Assembly: GCA_032719365.1 (NCBI GenBank)
Contig: CM064864.1
Span: forward strand, 4,944,183 to 5,008,182
From: Prinsepia uniflora
Taxonomy: Eukaryota; Streptophyta; Magnoliopsida; Rosales; Rosaceae
Direction: 5' to 3'
Length of the DNA stretch: 64,000 nucleotides
Of this stretch, positions 38,236 through 48,753 are shown piece after piece. Under the pieces are notes generated by a model. The model saw only the letters and a list, made by a program, of their open reading frames with translations. It was not told where the DNA came from and did not search any database. Within the stretch, counting starts at the first letter, position 1, and each line of letters starts with the position of its first letter. The position numbers were made by a program, and so were the translations under genes.

Positions 38236-38510
38236 CCACTGGCCCCCAATGTTGGTCCTGCAACCGTTTCAGCCACCTTGCTGCCCACTGCCCCAATCTG
38301 TCCCAGTACACAGACCACAATTTGTCCCAGGCCTTCGCAGGTCTACATCTAGCCAATGTATCGGACCCAAATTGGTACCCAGACACTGGTGCTACTCACC
38401 ACGTCACCATGAACCCTCCTTGCCCCTCTCAGCCTTCCCCATCCACCCCGGATCAGGTCATGATTGGCAATGGTGAAACCCTCCCCATCCAACAAACTGG
38501 TATAGTCTAA

Positions 38511-39668
38511 TTCTCCTATGGTTCCTTTCATTTTAATCTCTCTAATGTTCTCTATGTTCCCTCTATACAAAAGAATCTTCTCTCTGTCTCTCAGTTCACT
38601 CAAGATCACAAAGTCAAAATCACTTTCCTTCCCCACCAATTTCTTATCCAGGATCTTCACACTAATCAAGTTTTGTTTCAGGGCCCCTGTAAAGATGGCG
38701 TTTACAGGATATCACCAAAACAAGTCCCACCCCAGGTCTTCCTCACTCATGCTGCTCCTTATCTTTGGCATCAGCGCCTTGGACACCCTTCTTCCAAAGT
38801 GCTTCGGATGGTGACAACAAAGAATAAACTATGTTTCCATGTATCTTTCAATTCTGCCCCCTTTTGTAATCAATGTGCTCTAAATAAAAGCACCAGACTT
38901 TCCTTTTCCTCTGTTGTACATCAATCAATAAAACCGTTTGATTTAGTACATTCTGATGTGTGGATGTCTCCTGTCATTTCTGTCTCTGGTTTTCGCTACT
39001 ATGTCCTTTTCACTAATGACTACACTAGATTCACTTGGATCTTTCCCTTACGCTACAAATATGAAGTTTTCCACCATTTCACTAAATTTCACTCATATGT
39101 TCAGACTCAATTCCGCACCAATATCACTCAGTTTCAAAGTGATGGAGGCACTGAATACACCAACCACCAGTTCCAAGCCTTTTGCTCCCTTCATGGCATT
39201 CACCATCGCTTTTCCTGCCCCCACACCCCTCAACAAAACGGGTTAGCTGAGCGCAAACACCGTCACATCTCAGAAATAGGGAGAACTCTCCTCCATACAG
39301 CAGGCCTTCCTTATTCCTACTGGGCAGATGCCCTAACAACTGCAGTTTTTCTCATCAATCTACTTCCCACACCTACCCTCAACTGGACCTCCCCATACAC
39401 CAAACTATATGACCGTCCACCTCCATACCACATTCTAAAAACCTTTGGCTACTCCTGCTTCCCTTTCCTTGGTGCTTACACCAAACACAAACTCCAAAGT
39501 CCCAGTCTACCCTGTGTTTTTCTTGGCTACAGCCCTCATCATGCTGGATACCGTTGCCTTCATGTCAAAACAGGTCGAGTCTACATCAGCCGCCATGTTG
39601 TGTTCAATGAACTTGACTTCCCTTTCCCGAAGTCCTCCACACCTTCCCCTCTTCTTTCCTTCACCCCT
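38511..39668 (+). pseudogene. Copia integrase region
   Basis: Same frame as the protease after the TAA at 38508. The GAG-pre-integrase zinc-binding segment has WHQRLGHPS and CNQCALNKS (HHCC). The catalytic core shows the three acidic residues in VHSDVW, FQSDGGTEY and NGLAERKHR (DDE), followed by SYWADALTTAVFLINLLPT. The C-terminal part has GYKC-like GYRCLHVKTGRVYISRHVVF. The frame is cut at 39669 by a 2-kb LTR of another family and continues after 41695. Confidence 0.9.
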
Positions 39669-39939
39669 TGACTACGCCCAAACTACGCATTAAATTAAAC
39701 ACGTAATTTGAGTGTTGTGCAATTTAAACCTTTTTTGTGTAGATGTAGTATTGGTAAATATGGATCGTTCTTAACCGGGGAAATTAGGGAACATTAATAA
39801 TGTGTTAGTGGGAAAGAGTAATGAATAAATGAATAATGAATACATTAATGAATTAAATAATTAAATAATTAACAAATTAAAGAATTAATGAATTAAAGAA
39901 TTAATTAATCAAAGAATAATAAACTAAAAGTATTAAAGA

Positions 39940-40120
39940 ATAAAAGAATAAAGAGATGAAAGAATCAAAGAATAATAAACTAAAAGTATAAAAGAAGAAT
40001 AAAAGAATAAAGAATAAAGAATAAAAAGGATAGAAGAATAAAACAATAAAAGAATAAAGAATAAAAAAGAATAAAAGAATAAAAGAATAAAAGAATAAAA
40101 GAATAAAGAATAAAAAATTG
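39940..40120. repeat. AATAAAAG-type simple repeat in LTR E
   Basis: Many imperfect copies of AAAGAATAA / AAGAATAAAA in tandem, all on the + strand, making a purine-rich strand of about 180 bp. Confidence 0.85.
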
Positions 40121-41032
40121 AAAAGGGAGGTTTTGAAAAGAGTTGTAAATATAAAATAAAGAAAACAAGTAAAAATAATTAAATACTTAATTTTACTTCT
40201 ACTTTAACTTTTGTACTAGTTAACTTTCTTCAAACACATATTTTTACCAACACTCTAACATCATGCTCATATTGAACCAATCACGAAATCATACCTTAAT
40301 TATCTCAAATACATGCATACATTTTTCATATTATAAATGCACCGAACAGCGGATTATTACTTACAATATGATCCACCTTAAGTAAGTGATTTAATGCGCC
40401 GAACAGCGATCAAACATTAAATCTCTTCAACTCTATTCTAAATGCCCCGAACAGCGGATCAACATTTAGTTTCGAATTGAAGTTTAAGTACTAAAACATA
40501 TGAAGTAAAAGAAACTCAAAAAGTAAAACACATGGAGATTGCATTCTTACTTACAAATGTTAGAAAGAAAATACCAACACATATATTGAATTATAAGTAA
40601 AACCAATAACAATAACAAGAATTTAAGTAGAGAAGCATGGATTTTCACAAGAATCACCGAACAGCGGCAGGAAACTTGTGAAGATGGAAGAAGAAATACG
40701 AGGAATTCGGTCTTAAAACTCTTGAATTGCCTTAGAATTACTTGGCCTAGGTATTTCTTAAGGAAAGCATAAAAATGTGTTTAAGAGATCTCAAAGAAAT
40801 ATCACAAGAACAAAGTAAAGAGGAAATGAAATTAAGAAAAATAAAAATAACATAAATTAAGAATAAGAATTAAAAGGAAACTAATTAATAAGAAAATCTA
40901 CAAGAAGTTAAAATGGTCCCCCAAAAATGTCTCTCAAAAGAGAGAAACAAAAGAACTAAAAGAAGAGAACTAAAAACTAAGCAAAATGGAAGAAATGGAG
41001 CTAATGGGGGACTCCCAAATACAAGAATTGAA

Positions 41033-41044
41033 CCCCTATTTATA
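41033..41044 (-). promoter_or_regulatory. TATA box of LTR E
   Basis: TATAAATAGGGG on the - strand, about 650 bp into the LTR in the sense direction, a usual position for the U3/R boundary of a 2-kb LTR. Confidence 0.55.
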
Positions 41045-41695
41045 GGGGGAAAAAACTAATTACACTCTAAAAAAATTAATAAAAACAAATAAAAGTTACA
41101 ATAAAAATATTAAAAAGTGAAATGATGAGATTGGGTGGTGGTTTTAGTTGTAAAGTTGCAAAATTAGGTTGGAAAGTGGAAGGAATGGCTGGCAACCTTT
41201 GCTGGAAAAGAAGATTGAAGCTTCAGCGGGCAGCTGCTGAAAATAGGAATCAGGATGCGGCGGGCGCGCGCTGAGGAGAAGGGCATCGGATCGGTAGGTG
41301 CGCGCCGAACCAGGGGAGTGCCGCTCGGTGGGGGGCCGCTGAAGCGCCAAGGGCTGATTTGGACTGGGCTGCACAGCGACGCGAGCCTGGGCCGGAGCTG
41401 GGCCTGGGCTTTATTTCTTTTTTCTTTTTTCTGTTGGGCTCAGGATTTGTTTTGGGCTGCAAAAATCAATTAATTAATTAACTTAGTAATATTTCACCGA
41501 AATTCGTCCATAATTTATTCGTTAAAATTCCGATCGAGATGATTCTTTCGCCAAAATACTCCAAATTACAAACTTTATTTATTTAAACAAAAATAACACA
41601 AAATAAATTATTTTATCTATTTATTTATTATTTTAATATTAAAAGTCAAGTATAAAGGGTATAAAATAATGCTTATTTGAGGACCTATCACCCCT

Positions 41696-41752
41696 CTGGT
41701 CTCCATCCCACTTTCTCACCCTTCTCCGGTCCCACCAGAACCGTCTCCCACT

Positions 41753-41793
<41 letters not shown>

Positions 41794-43556
41794 CCCCCCC
41801 CACCCCCCACCAAGACCTCCCCACCCTTCTCACCACCAGCAAACACTCTTCATGACCTATCATCCTCCACCACCCCTCCTCCCCCTCCAGGTCTAAACTC
41901 CCAAACCTCCCACCCTAACCGACCACCTAATACTCATCCTATGACTACTCGCAGCAAGGCTGGGATTTCCAAGTCCAGAAATCTCCTATTCACCTCTCGG
42001 TATCCCCTGCCCCAGGCCTACACCACTACCAAACTTGCAACAGCCAAACCCACAACCTACTCCCAAGCCTCCAAATCTCATGCATGGACAACTGCAATGC
42101 AAACATAATATGATGCTCTGATGAAGCAGCAAACTTGGTCCCTGGTTCCCCTCCCCCCTCATGCCAATGCAGTAGGCTGCAAGTGGGTTTTTTTGGCTCA
42201 AAGACCGTGCTGATGGCTCTGTTGAACGCCACAAAGCCAGACTTGTTGCCAAAGGCTTCCATCAGCAAGAAGGCCTCGACTACTATGAAACCTTCAGTCC
42301 AGTTGTTAAACCAACCACAATCCGTGTGGTTCTATCTATTGCTGTTTCCCTTGGCTGGCCCCTCCGTCAACTCGATGTCACCACTGCCTTCCTCCATGGC
42401 ACTTTAAACGAAGAGGTCTACATGGTTCATCCCCCTGGCTTCACTGATCCTAACCACCCTCACCATGTGTGCCTCCTACATAAGGCACTCTACGGCCTCA
42501 AGCAAGCCCCTCGGGCTTGGTTTTCCCATTTCAGCAGTTTCCTTCTACAATATGGCTTTCACCAGAGCAGGGCAGATCCCTCTATGTTTGTTCTTCATCG
42601 CCTGACATGTATCCTCTATCTCCTATTATATGTGGACGACATCATCTTAACCGACAACTCACCAAAGGCCCTGTCCACATTTATGACTTCCCTAGCCAAT
42701 GCCTTCGACGTAAAAGACCTGGGCTCACTCCACTTCTTCCTTGGTATTAAAGCTCGACCCACCCCAACTGGCCTAGCCCTCACCCAAGACAAATACACTG
42801 TTGGGCTTCTCCACCGTAGCGGCCTAGCTGATTGCCGACCTGCCCCTACCCCTGTAGCCTCCAAACACGTCCTTTCTGCCACTATTGGACAGCCCCTAAC
42901 AGACCCCTCTGCATATCGACAACTGGTTGGAACCCTCCTCTACTTAACCCTCACAAGGCCGGACATTTCCTATGTTGTACAGAAAGTTGCCCAGTTCATG
43001 AGCAAGCCCACAGATGCCCACCTCACTGCTGTAAAGCGCATCATCAGCTATCTCAAAGGCACCTTAGGCACAGGTCTACACCTTCAGCGCTGCAGATTTC
43101 CCCTCACCCTACAAGCATACTCAGATGCCGATTGGGCAGGATGCCCTGACACCCGCCTCTCAGTCAGTGGGTTCTGCGTGTTCCTCGGTTCCAACCTCAT
43201 ATCCTGGTGTGCCAAGAAGCAGAAAACTGTTTCTCGTTCCAGTTCAGAGGCTGAATACCGGGCCCTAGCCTATACTTGTGCCGACACAAATCTGGATCCT
43301 AAGCCTCCTACAAGACCTGCGAATTCTACCACAGTTTCCCCTACTTCTCTACTGCGACAACATGAGTACTGCCCACATGACAGCAAACCCGGTGTTCCAT
43401 GCTCGTACCAAGCACATTGCCATTGACTACCACTTCCTACGTGAAAGGGTTGCCGCTGGCACCCACCGTGTTCTCTTTGTTCCTTCAGCTAATCAACTAG
43501 CTGACCTCTTCACTAAAGGACTCCCTATTTCCCGTCACAAACAACTTGCCTCCTAA
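41696..43556 (+). pseudogene. Copia reverse transcriptase and RNase H, broken
   Basis: Resumes the integrase C-terminal frame at 41696 (Pro-rich linker). The frame changes across a run of 39 C (41754-41792), so that TRSKAGI is in another frame. A TAA lies at 42106-42108 and a one-base slip in the T run at about 42187-42196. The RT then reads open: RLVAKGFHQ-like ARLVAKGFHQQEG, QLDVTTAFLHG, ALYGLKQAPRAW and the active site YVDD (42629-42640). RNase H has YSDADWAGCPD and SSSEAEYRAL; after a one-base slip near 43282 it ends ANQLADLFTKGLP and TAA at 43554-43556. Confidence 0.9.
41754..41801. repeat. Poly-C tract of 39 C, then G and 8 C
   Basis: Lies in the Pro-rich linker of copia pol and would encode polyproline. 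The reading frame before the tract does not match the frame after it, which fits slippage in the tract, or a miscounted homopolymer. Confidence 0.85.
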
Positions 43557-43591
43557 CTTGTCACCCGAAGGGTGCCTAGTTTGCGGGGGGA

Positions 43592-43859
43592 TGTAAAACC
43601 GTGTACACTAACCCCTATAGACTGCTAAACTTGTATAGCTGTAGACACTAGACATCTGGACCTGTAGAATTAAGACAGACATGTACACACTAGATTCACA
43701 CATCTGTCCTAGGTAGTTACTAGCAGTTAATGGCTGATTAACTGCTGCTTAAGATAAGTTTAAGACATAAATAACTGTCTAACCTCATCTCCCTGTAAAG
43801 CTCTATAAATATAGCCGTAAGCTATGTAAATCACACAAGGAAAATTTACCAATTCTACA
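43592..43859 (+). repeat. 3' LTR of the copia element
   Basis: 268 bp, preceded by the polypurine tract GCGGGGGGA and followed by the duplication ATTAA (43860-43864). About six substitutions from the 5' LTR. Confidence 0.93.
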
Positions 43860-43987
43860 ATTAACATATAAGCTTGTCAAATCGTCCTTCCACTGATGAA
43901 GAAGCTAGGTTCCCACCCCTTTTCATTATAATTTTCTCTATTCGTGAGCACCCAAGGGGATAATATAGCCTTAAAATGGTAGTTAAT

Positions 43988-44125
43988 GGCTTCAAACAAG
44001 GGAATGCTTGCGGTGGATACCTAGGCATTAGACATGAGAAGATCGTAGTAAGCAACGAAGTGATTCGGTAAGTTCAAATTATGTCTAAATTCGAAGATTC
44101 CCAAATAATAATTCAACTTTCAAAT
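43988..44125 (+). pseudogene. Decayed plastid 23S rRNA 5' fragment (NUPT)
   Basis: The stretch TTCAAACAAGGGAATGCTTG, then CGGTGGATACCTAGGCAT and CGTAGTAAGCAACGAAGTG, matches the start of bacterial-type 23S rRNA as found in plastids, in the right order. The next block, AAATTCGAAGATTCCCAAATA, also follows the plastid order. Many substitutions show that it is an old nuclear insertion. It begins about 130 bp after the copia element; how far upstream plastid DNA extends is unclear. Confidence 0.7.
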
Positions 44126-46962
44126 TGTTGTTTAGTTCACGGACATGCAAAAGACAACCTGACCAATAAACTATATGTTATGTGCCCATCAAGTGCATAT
44201 TATTTGTGGAACTTGTCGAGTGTTGTGTGTTTGGTTTAGTTAGGAAAGCTTTGAAGGAGTATGGGGGTTGTAATTGTCACCATACACCAATTAGTTCCCT
44301 TTCAAGTTTGAGTCATGGTTTTAGTAGCTAACCAGATCCAGTGCTCACTGACCTCATCACTTTCATTAATATATAGCAGGTCATACCAAAACTCGAACTC
44401 AATAGTTGTTAAAGCCCACGATAATTACTAGGAAATAAGGAAACTTAATTAATTTAAATATAATATTGCATCTCAGTTTGATAGTATTCATGCACGAACT
44501 CAGTATTGGAAAATAGCGTAGACTAAATTTTAGTGCTAATCATGGGTATGGATGATAGTACTTATAATTTTTACTTTTTCATATGAAGTCTTCAACTGGT
44601 AGCTACTAGAGTCTACCTAATTAAGTTGCATTAATCTATTTAATTCTTTCTGTTGGCCCCTATTCAACCACATAATTAGCAACCAAACCCTCACTCATCA
44701 TCACCATCTTATTTCTTCTTTTTTGGGATTTGAAGTAAGTTGCATAATTAGCCTATGTTTATTATACATAAGAAATTAATTATAGACACTAATATAACTC
44801 CGCTCTTCATAGAATACAAATTATTCTCGTTTTATATGTGAGTTAAATTTAAAATTTCTCATTTACGCATTTAGTATTGGACTTAACAGGAATATAAGTT
44901 ATAATAATTTTTTTAAGTGAGTCAAATTTAAAATCTCTCATTTACAAAACATTCAGGAACATATATCATTTGACCGTATTGTCATTCGTGATCTCCTTAA
45001 TACTTTAAGGACCCCCTACAAGTGTTTGAAGCCTAAATGATCTCAGACCTCACACTATGTAGTTTGTAGAACTATCACAACACTATTAGGTATTGGACTT
45101 AAAATGTAAATCATATCATTTTTAATACGACTCAGATTTAAAATATTTAAATGAAGTGAAAAAATTATCAATCATTTGTATATATTATTATTCACGTTTG
45201 ATCATCTTAATACTTTAAGTGTCTTCTTTTTAATTATTTACCCTTTTTTTCCATAGCTAGCTGGAAATCTTGCTTCACCCTTGTGAGACAAGATTGGGAA
45301 TGGTTTGTAACATTTGGGTCATAATGTATTTATCTACTCAGTGTAATTTTTAATTGGGAAAAAAGTAAAGTAACCTAGCTAGTTATTTATGCATGGTGTC
45401 GTGGTGAAGGTGAACTACTTTACACCTCACCCAAATCCAGTACTGTTTGGTTGAGTAAAAGCTAACAACACTAATAATCATTATTAAAGTCGATGGTCAT
45501 GCCACTAATCCACCTTAAAATGTTGGATTCCTTAACATAAGGATAAGCTGTGTTAATATACCTAACTCTGAAAGGTATGCTGAGTGTCTCTGGAATTTAT
45601 TAGATTTTTTATTTTCATATTTATTTTCATATTTATCTAAAATATGGGTAAAATATTTTGAATGATCAGATAAGTTCGGCATATGTCAAATTGGTCTAAA
45701 AAAGAATCACACTTAACTAATTCAACGTCACCGGTGCATTCTCTAGCTTAAAAGAAAGAGTAATTAATTAATAGGTCCTTATTAACATATAATTTTATTC
45801 AAAAACTTGCATATAAAAAAATTAAATTCATAGATCCTATTTGACTAGTCAAAGGACTATACAATTTAAAATAAAATATAATTTTTATATAAATTACAAC
45901 TAATATCATCTAATTATAAACTAGTACAACAACAATAAAAAAAGCACTTATCAAAATTTATTATGATTTCAACCTTACTTTTTATTTTTATTATTTTATT
46001 ATAAGATTATATTAATGATTATGAAAACATTACTCATATTTATATTTTTTTTTTCACTTGCTCATTTTAAAAGTTATATGAGTATCTAATCTAATTTAAA
46101 TAAGAAAATTAAAAGCAATAATTCTTAAAAAAAATTAAAAATTAAAAATTCTTAATTTCCAATATTAAATAATTTGGTTAATTTCGTATAACTTAGGGTT
46201 TAATTTTTGAATTTTGTGCCAAAATTCAAAAATTAAACCATATGTCGTTTATTTTCCGATATGAAATAATTTGGTTAATTTTGTATAGTTTAGGATTTAA
46301 TTCTTGAATTTTGTACCAAAATTTAAGAAATAAATCATATGTCGTACGATTATCCACCGCCATCTCAAGTAGGAGTGTGCACAAATCCGTTAAAACTATT
46401 AACCGATCCGCTTCAAATTGTTATTTATCCAACGGTTTAAGTTTGACCGGATAAAGGTCAAACGATTTAAGAATTCAAACCGTTGCATTAATAATGATTA
46501 ATAATGTTAATTTATTGATATCCCTTTGGATCTATATATTACCTTTTATTTTTAATTATATTTATTTAATCTAGAATTATGGAATATTTTCACATTAAAA
46601 TACTTTTTTATGATGGGATCGAAAGTGGGGCGGATCTTTATCGACATAATCAACTTTTGAAATTAGTTCATTCACGATGATCAATAGTAAAAGAAGTGAA
46701 GGGACACGTATACATATTAAATAGACAATTGAATTTGAAGGGAAATTAATTAATTAATTACTTTTACTAAATCTAAGAACTATATGGCCGACTACCAGTC
46801 CACAATATGGACTAATTTTGTCCCGCCTGCCATTAAGCTTCTAATAATTTCTTTTAACATATGCTGAACTTTTCTGATCATTGAACTTACAATTTAGGTC
46901 AAACGTCACTTTTGTTAGTTTAGTCCATTTTTTACTTTAGTTGCTATAATCTAGGTGTGATT
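44126..46962. other. Intergenic, AT-rich, no gene
   Basis: About 2.8 kb without recognisable genes. Degenerate copies of 'GTATTGGACTTAA..' plus 'AAATTTAAAATCTCTCATTTA' words recur near 44830, 44910 and 45110. A tandem duplication lies at 46168-46345. Confidence 0.45.
46168..46345. repeat. Tandem duplication with internal foldback
   Basis: Two copies of a unit of about 94 bp, each with AAATAATTTGGTTAATTT, then GAATTTTG..CCAAAATTC (a short inverted repeat), then ATATGTCGT. Copies differ at roughly a tenth of positions. Confidence 0.75.
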
Positions 46963-46970
46963 CTTTTTTA

Positions 46971-47927
46971 TAGGGCTGGGCACATAGAACCAAAATACCA
47001 AAATTGTATCGTTTCAGATCAAACTATACCGAAAAAAAACCGAATAGTAAAACTGTTGTATGATTGGTACGGTACCGAAACCGTACCGATATAATTCGGT
47101 ACAGTTTCGGTATCGATATTTTAAAAAACCGTCACGTACCGATACCGTACCGAATTAGAATTTTTTTTAATAATTAAATTTATTTCTTATTGGTTTATTA
47201 GGCTTTCTTCAAGAGTTAATATGACCATACATATCTTAATTTAGCTTCTAAGAGTTGATATCTTCAACTTAGTGCAACTTCTTCAATACATATTTGAAAA
47301 CTTAAGTCCTTCATAAATTTAGTTTTTCTTTTTCTTTAGTCTTTTACTATGTTAAAGGACTAAAATTCACTAATGAATATAACTTCTGGAGTCTTTCTTG
47401 TGCTAAATTAGTGTTAAAATTGTTAATTTATTGTTTTCTTTTCTCTATGCAATGTTGCCTTGCGCCCATTGTATTATTAGACACGGTTTGTCATTGATCT
47501 TTTGGCTGTCTATACTAATTAAAAACAAAATTACATGGAGAACTCAGAAACTTCTATTTGAATGTCAGCTACTGAAAGTTTTTAATTAGCAAAGCCTGCT
47601 AATTGATCTTTTGGATTGGACATGAAGTCTGTAATATTTATTTATATATGGTTTGCTTTTGATTTTGATTTTTGATTAGGGAACCAAAAACAAAATTATT
47701 GAGAATCTAAGCTCACACTTAACCATGCCTAAACCAAACCCTTACTTTATAATCACAAACAAAATTTTTGGCTCAAAATCGAAACCATACCGAACTTAAT
47801 TGGTACGGTACGATATGGTTTCACTTTCAAAATATTAAATACCGAACCGTACCGTACCGATTAAAATTAAATGGTATGGTTCTGGTATCGATCAATTTTG
47901 TACCATACCGAACCGTGCCCACCCCTA
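46971..47927. mobile_element. Non-autonomous hAT element with 8-bp duplication
   Basis: The ends TAGGGCTGGGCAC and GTGCCCACCCCTA form 13-bp terminal inverted repeats with one mismatch. The exact 8-bp duplication CTTTTTTA lies at 46963-46970 and 47928-47935. Subterminal zones are full of GGTACGGTACCG / CCGAACCGTACC words in both orientations. No transposase frame lies inside the 957 bp, so it depends on a transposase made elsewhere. TIR and 8-bp duplication are diagnostic of the hAT superfamily. Confidence 0.9.
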
Positions 47928-47935
47928 CTTTTTTA

Positions 47936-48753
47936 GACCAATTTGACATATGCTTAGGCCAAAGGTCACTTTTGTTCTTTATAGTTTAGTCCATTTTTTA
48001 TTTTAGTTCCTATAATTTCAATTTAACCTATTTCATACCTATAGTAATTTAAGGATATATTTAAATTTTCATCTAATTATTTAACAGAATAAGGACATGA
48101 CATGTATCTCATATAAAGGAGTTATAAATGATTTTCTTTCTTTCATCGTGCTTCTCACTTTTCTAATTCTACGATTTAGGGTTTTCAGTGATATTTTTAT
48201 TTTTGATCAATTTCAACATAATGATGGTTAAGAGAAGACTTAGATTGAATGGATGCTTGAAAAATCTAGATGAGTTCAGATTCTTTACATTTTCCATGGA
48301 GTTTTTGAGATCTAAATGACCAATTTATTGATTTTTTTTTTTGTGAGTAAATAGCACCAAGATTTCTCATGAATTTGGATTAGTTTTACAAATAATGCTC
48401 TTGACTTCCTTGATTTCATTTTCACTTTACTTACTTTGGGTGGTTTTGTGTTTGCTGGTTCATGGTGGCTCTAGCAGCTATTAGAGGCGCTGGGTTGGGT
48501 GAAGGAGACTTTCCATGTTTTAGATCTAAGTTTGCTTTTGGGCCGTATTAAATTTCTGTTATTGGACTTGTATGCACACAAATTTGATGTTGTTTGTGTA
48601 TGTTTATGTCCCATTTAAGTCCCTTTATTCGTGAGCTTCATTACTTTGTAATGCTTGCTTATTAACGAAGTACTTACTCGGTTGATAAAAAAAAAAATTA
48701 CCCTTATTTTAACTAATAAAGTAAGGCCTTTGGAGTTGTTGCTGCTTACCTAT
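47936..48753. other. Intergenic, nothing recognised
   Basis: The start (47950-48012) nearly repeats 46899-46951 on the other side of the hAT element ('GTCACTTTTGTT...TTTAGTCCATTTTTTA'), so the hAT element sits between two copies of an older duplication. No gene recognised. Confidence 0.45.

Larger units (their letters stand above)
31007..38510 (+). pseudogene. Copia gag and protease, split by two solo LTRs
   Basis: Starts at ATG 31007 in CCACCATGG context. The copia gag core (KLTESNYLLWESQIKPFL near residue 25, LGPEY at the break) is interrupted at 31599 by solo LTR C and resumes at 34629 in the same frame after one ATACA copy. The next part is Pro/Arg-rich, then broken at 34937 by solo LTR D and resumed at 38241 with the CCHC zinc knuckle CWSCNRFSHLAAHC. 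The protease motif DTGATHH follows (about 38378-38398). A TAA at 38508-38510 ends this frame; the downstream integrase is in the same frame, so it is a single nonsense codon in the polyprotein. Copia elements normally have one continuous gag-pol frame. Confidence 0.88.
39669..41690 (-). mobile_element. Solo LTR E of a second, unrelated LTR family
   Basis: Bounded by TGACTACGCCC and GAGGACCTATCA with duplication CCCCT (39664-39668, 41691-41695). Length 2022 bp; no internal region. The sense strand is probably the - strand, because a TATAAATAGGGG box reads that way at 41033-41044. It contains a long AATAAAAG-type simple repeat (about 39940-40120) and repeated CCGAACAGCGG words (about 40340-40670). 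The look recalls Tat/Ogre-type gypsy LTRs, but that is a guess. Confidence 0.85.
30680..43859 (+). mobile_element. Ty1/copia retrotransposon with three nested LTR insertions
   Basis: Bounded by 268-bp LTRs (30680-30947 and 43592-43859) that start TGTAAAACCG and end AATTCTACA, flanked by the duplication ATTAA (30675-30679, 43860-43864). A PBS-like TGGTATCAAGAGCC follows the left LTR and the purine tract GCGGGGGGA precedes the right one. Without the three insertions the element is about 4.8 kb, typical of copia. Gene order gag, protease, integrase, reverse transcriptase, RNase H is seen on the + strand. The LTRs differ at about six of 268 positions. Nonsense codons (38508, 42106) and frame slips (poly-C tract, about 42190, about 43282) make it inactive. 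Lineage is perhaps Ale, judged only from size and short LTRs. Confidence 0.93.
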
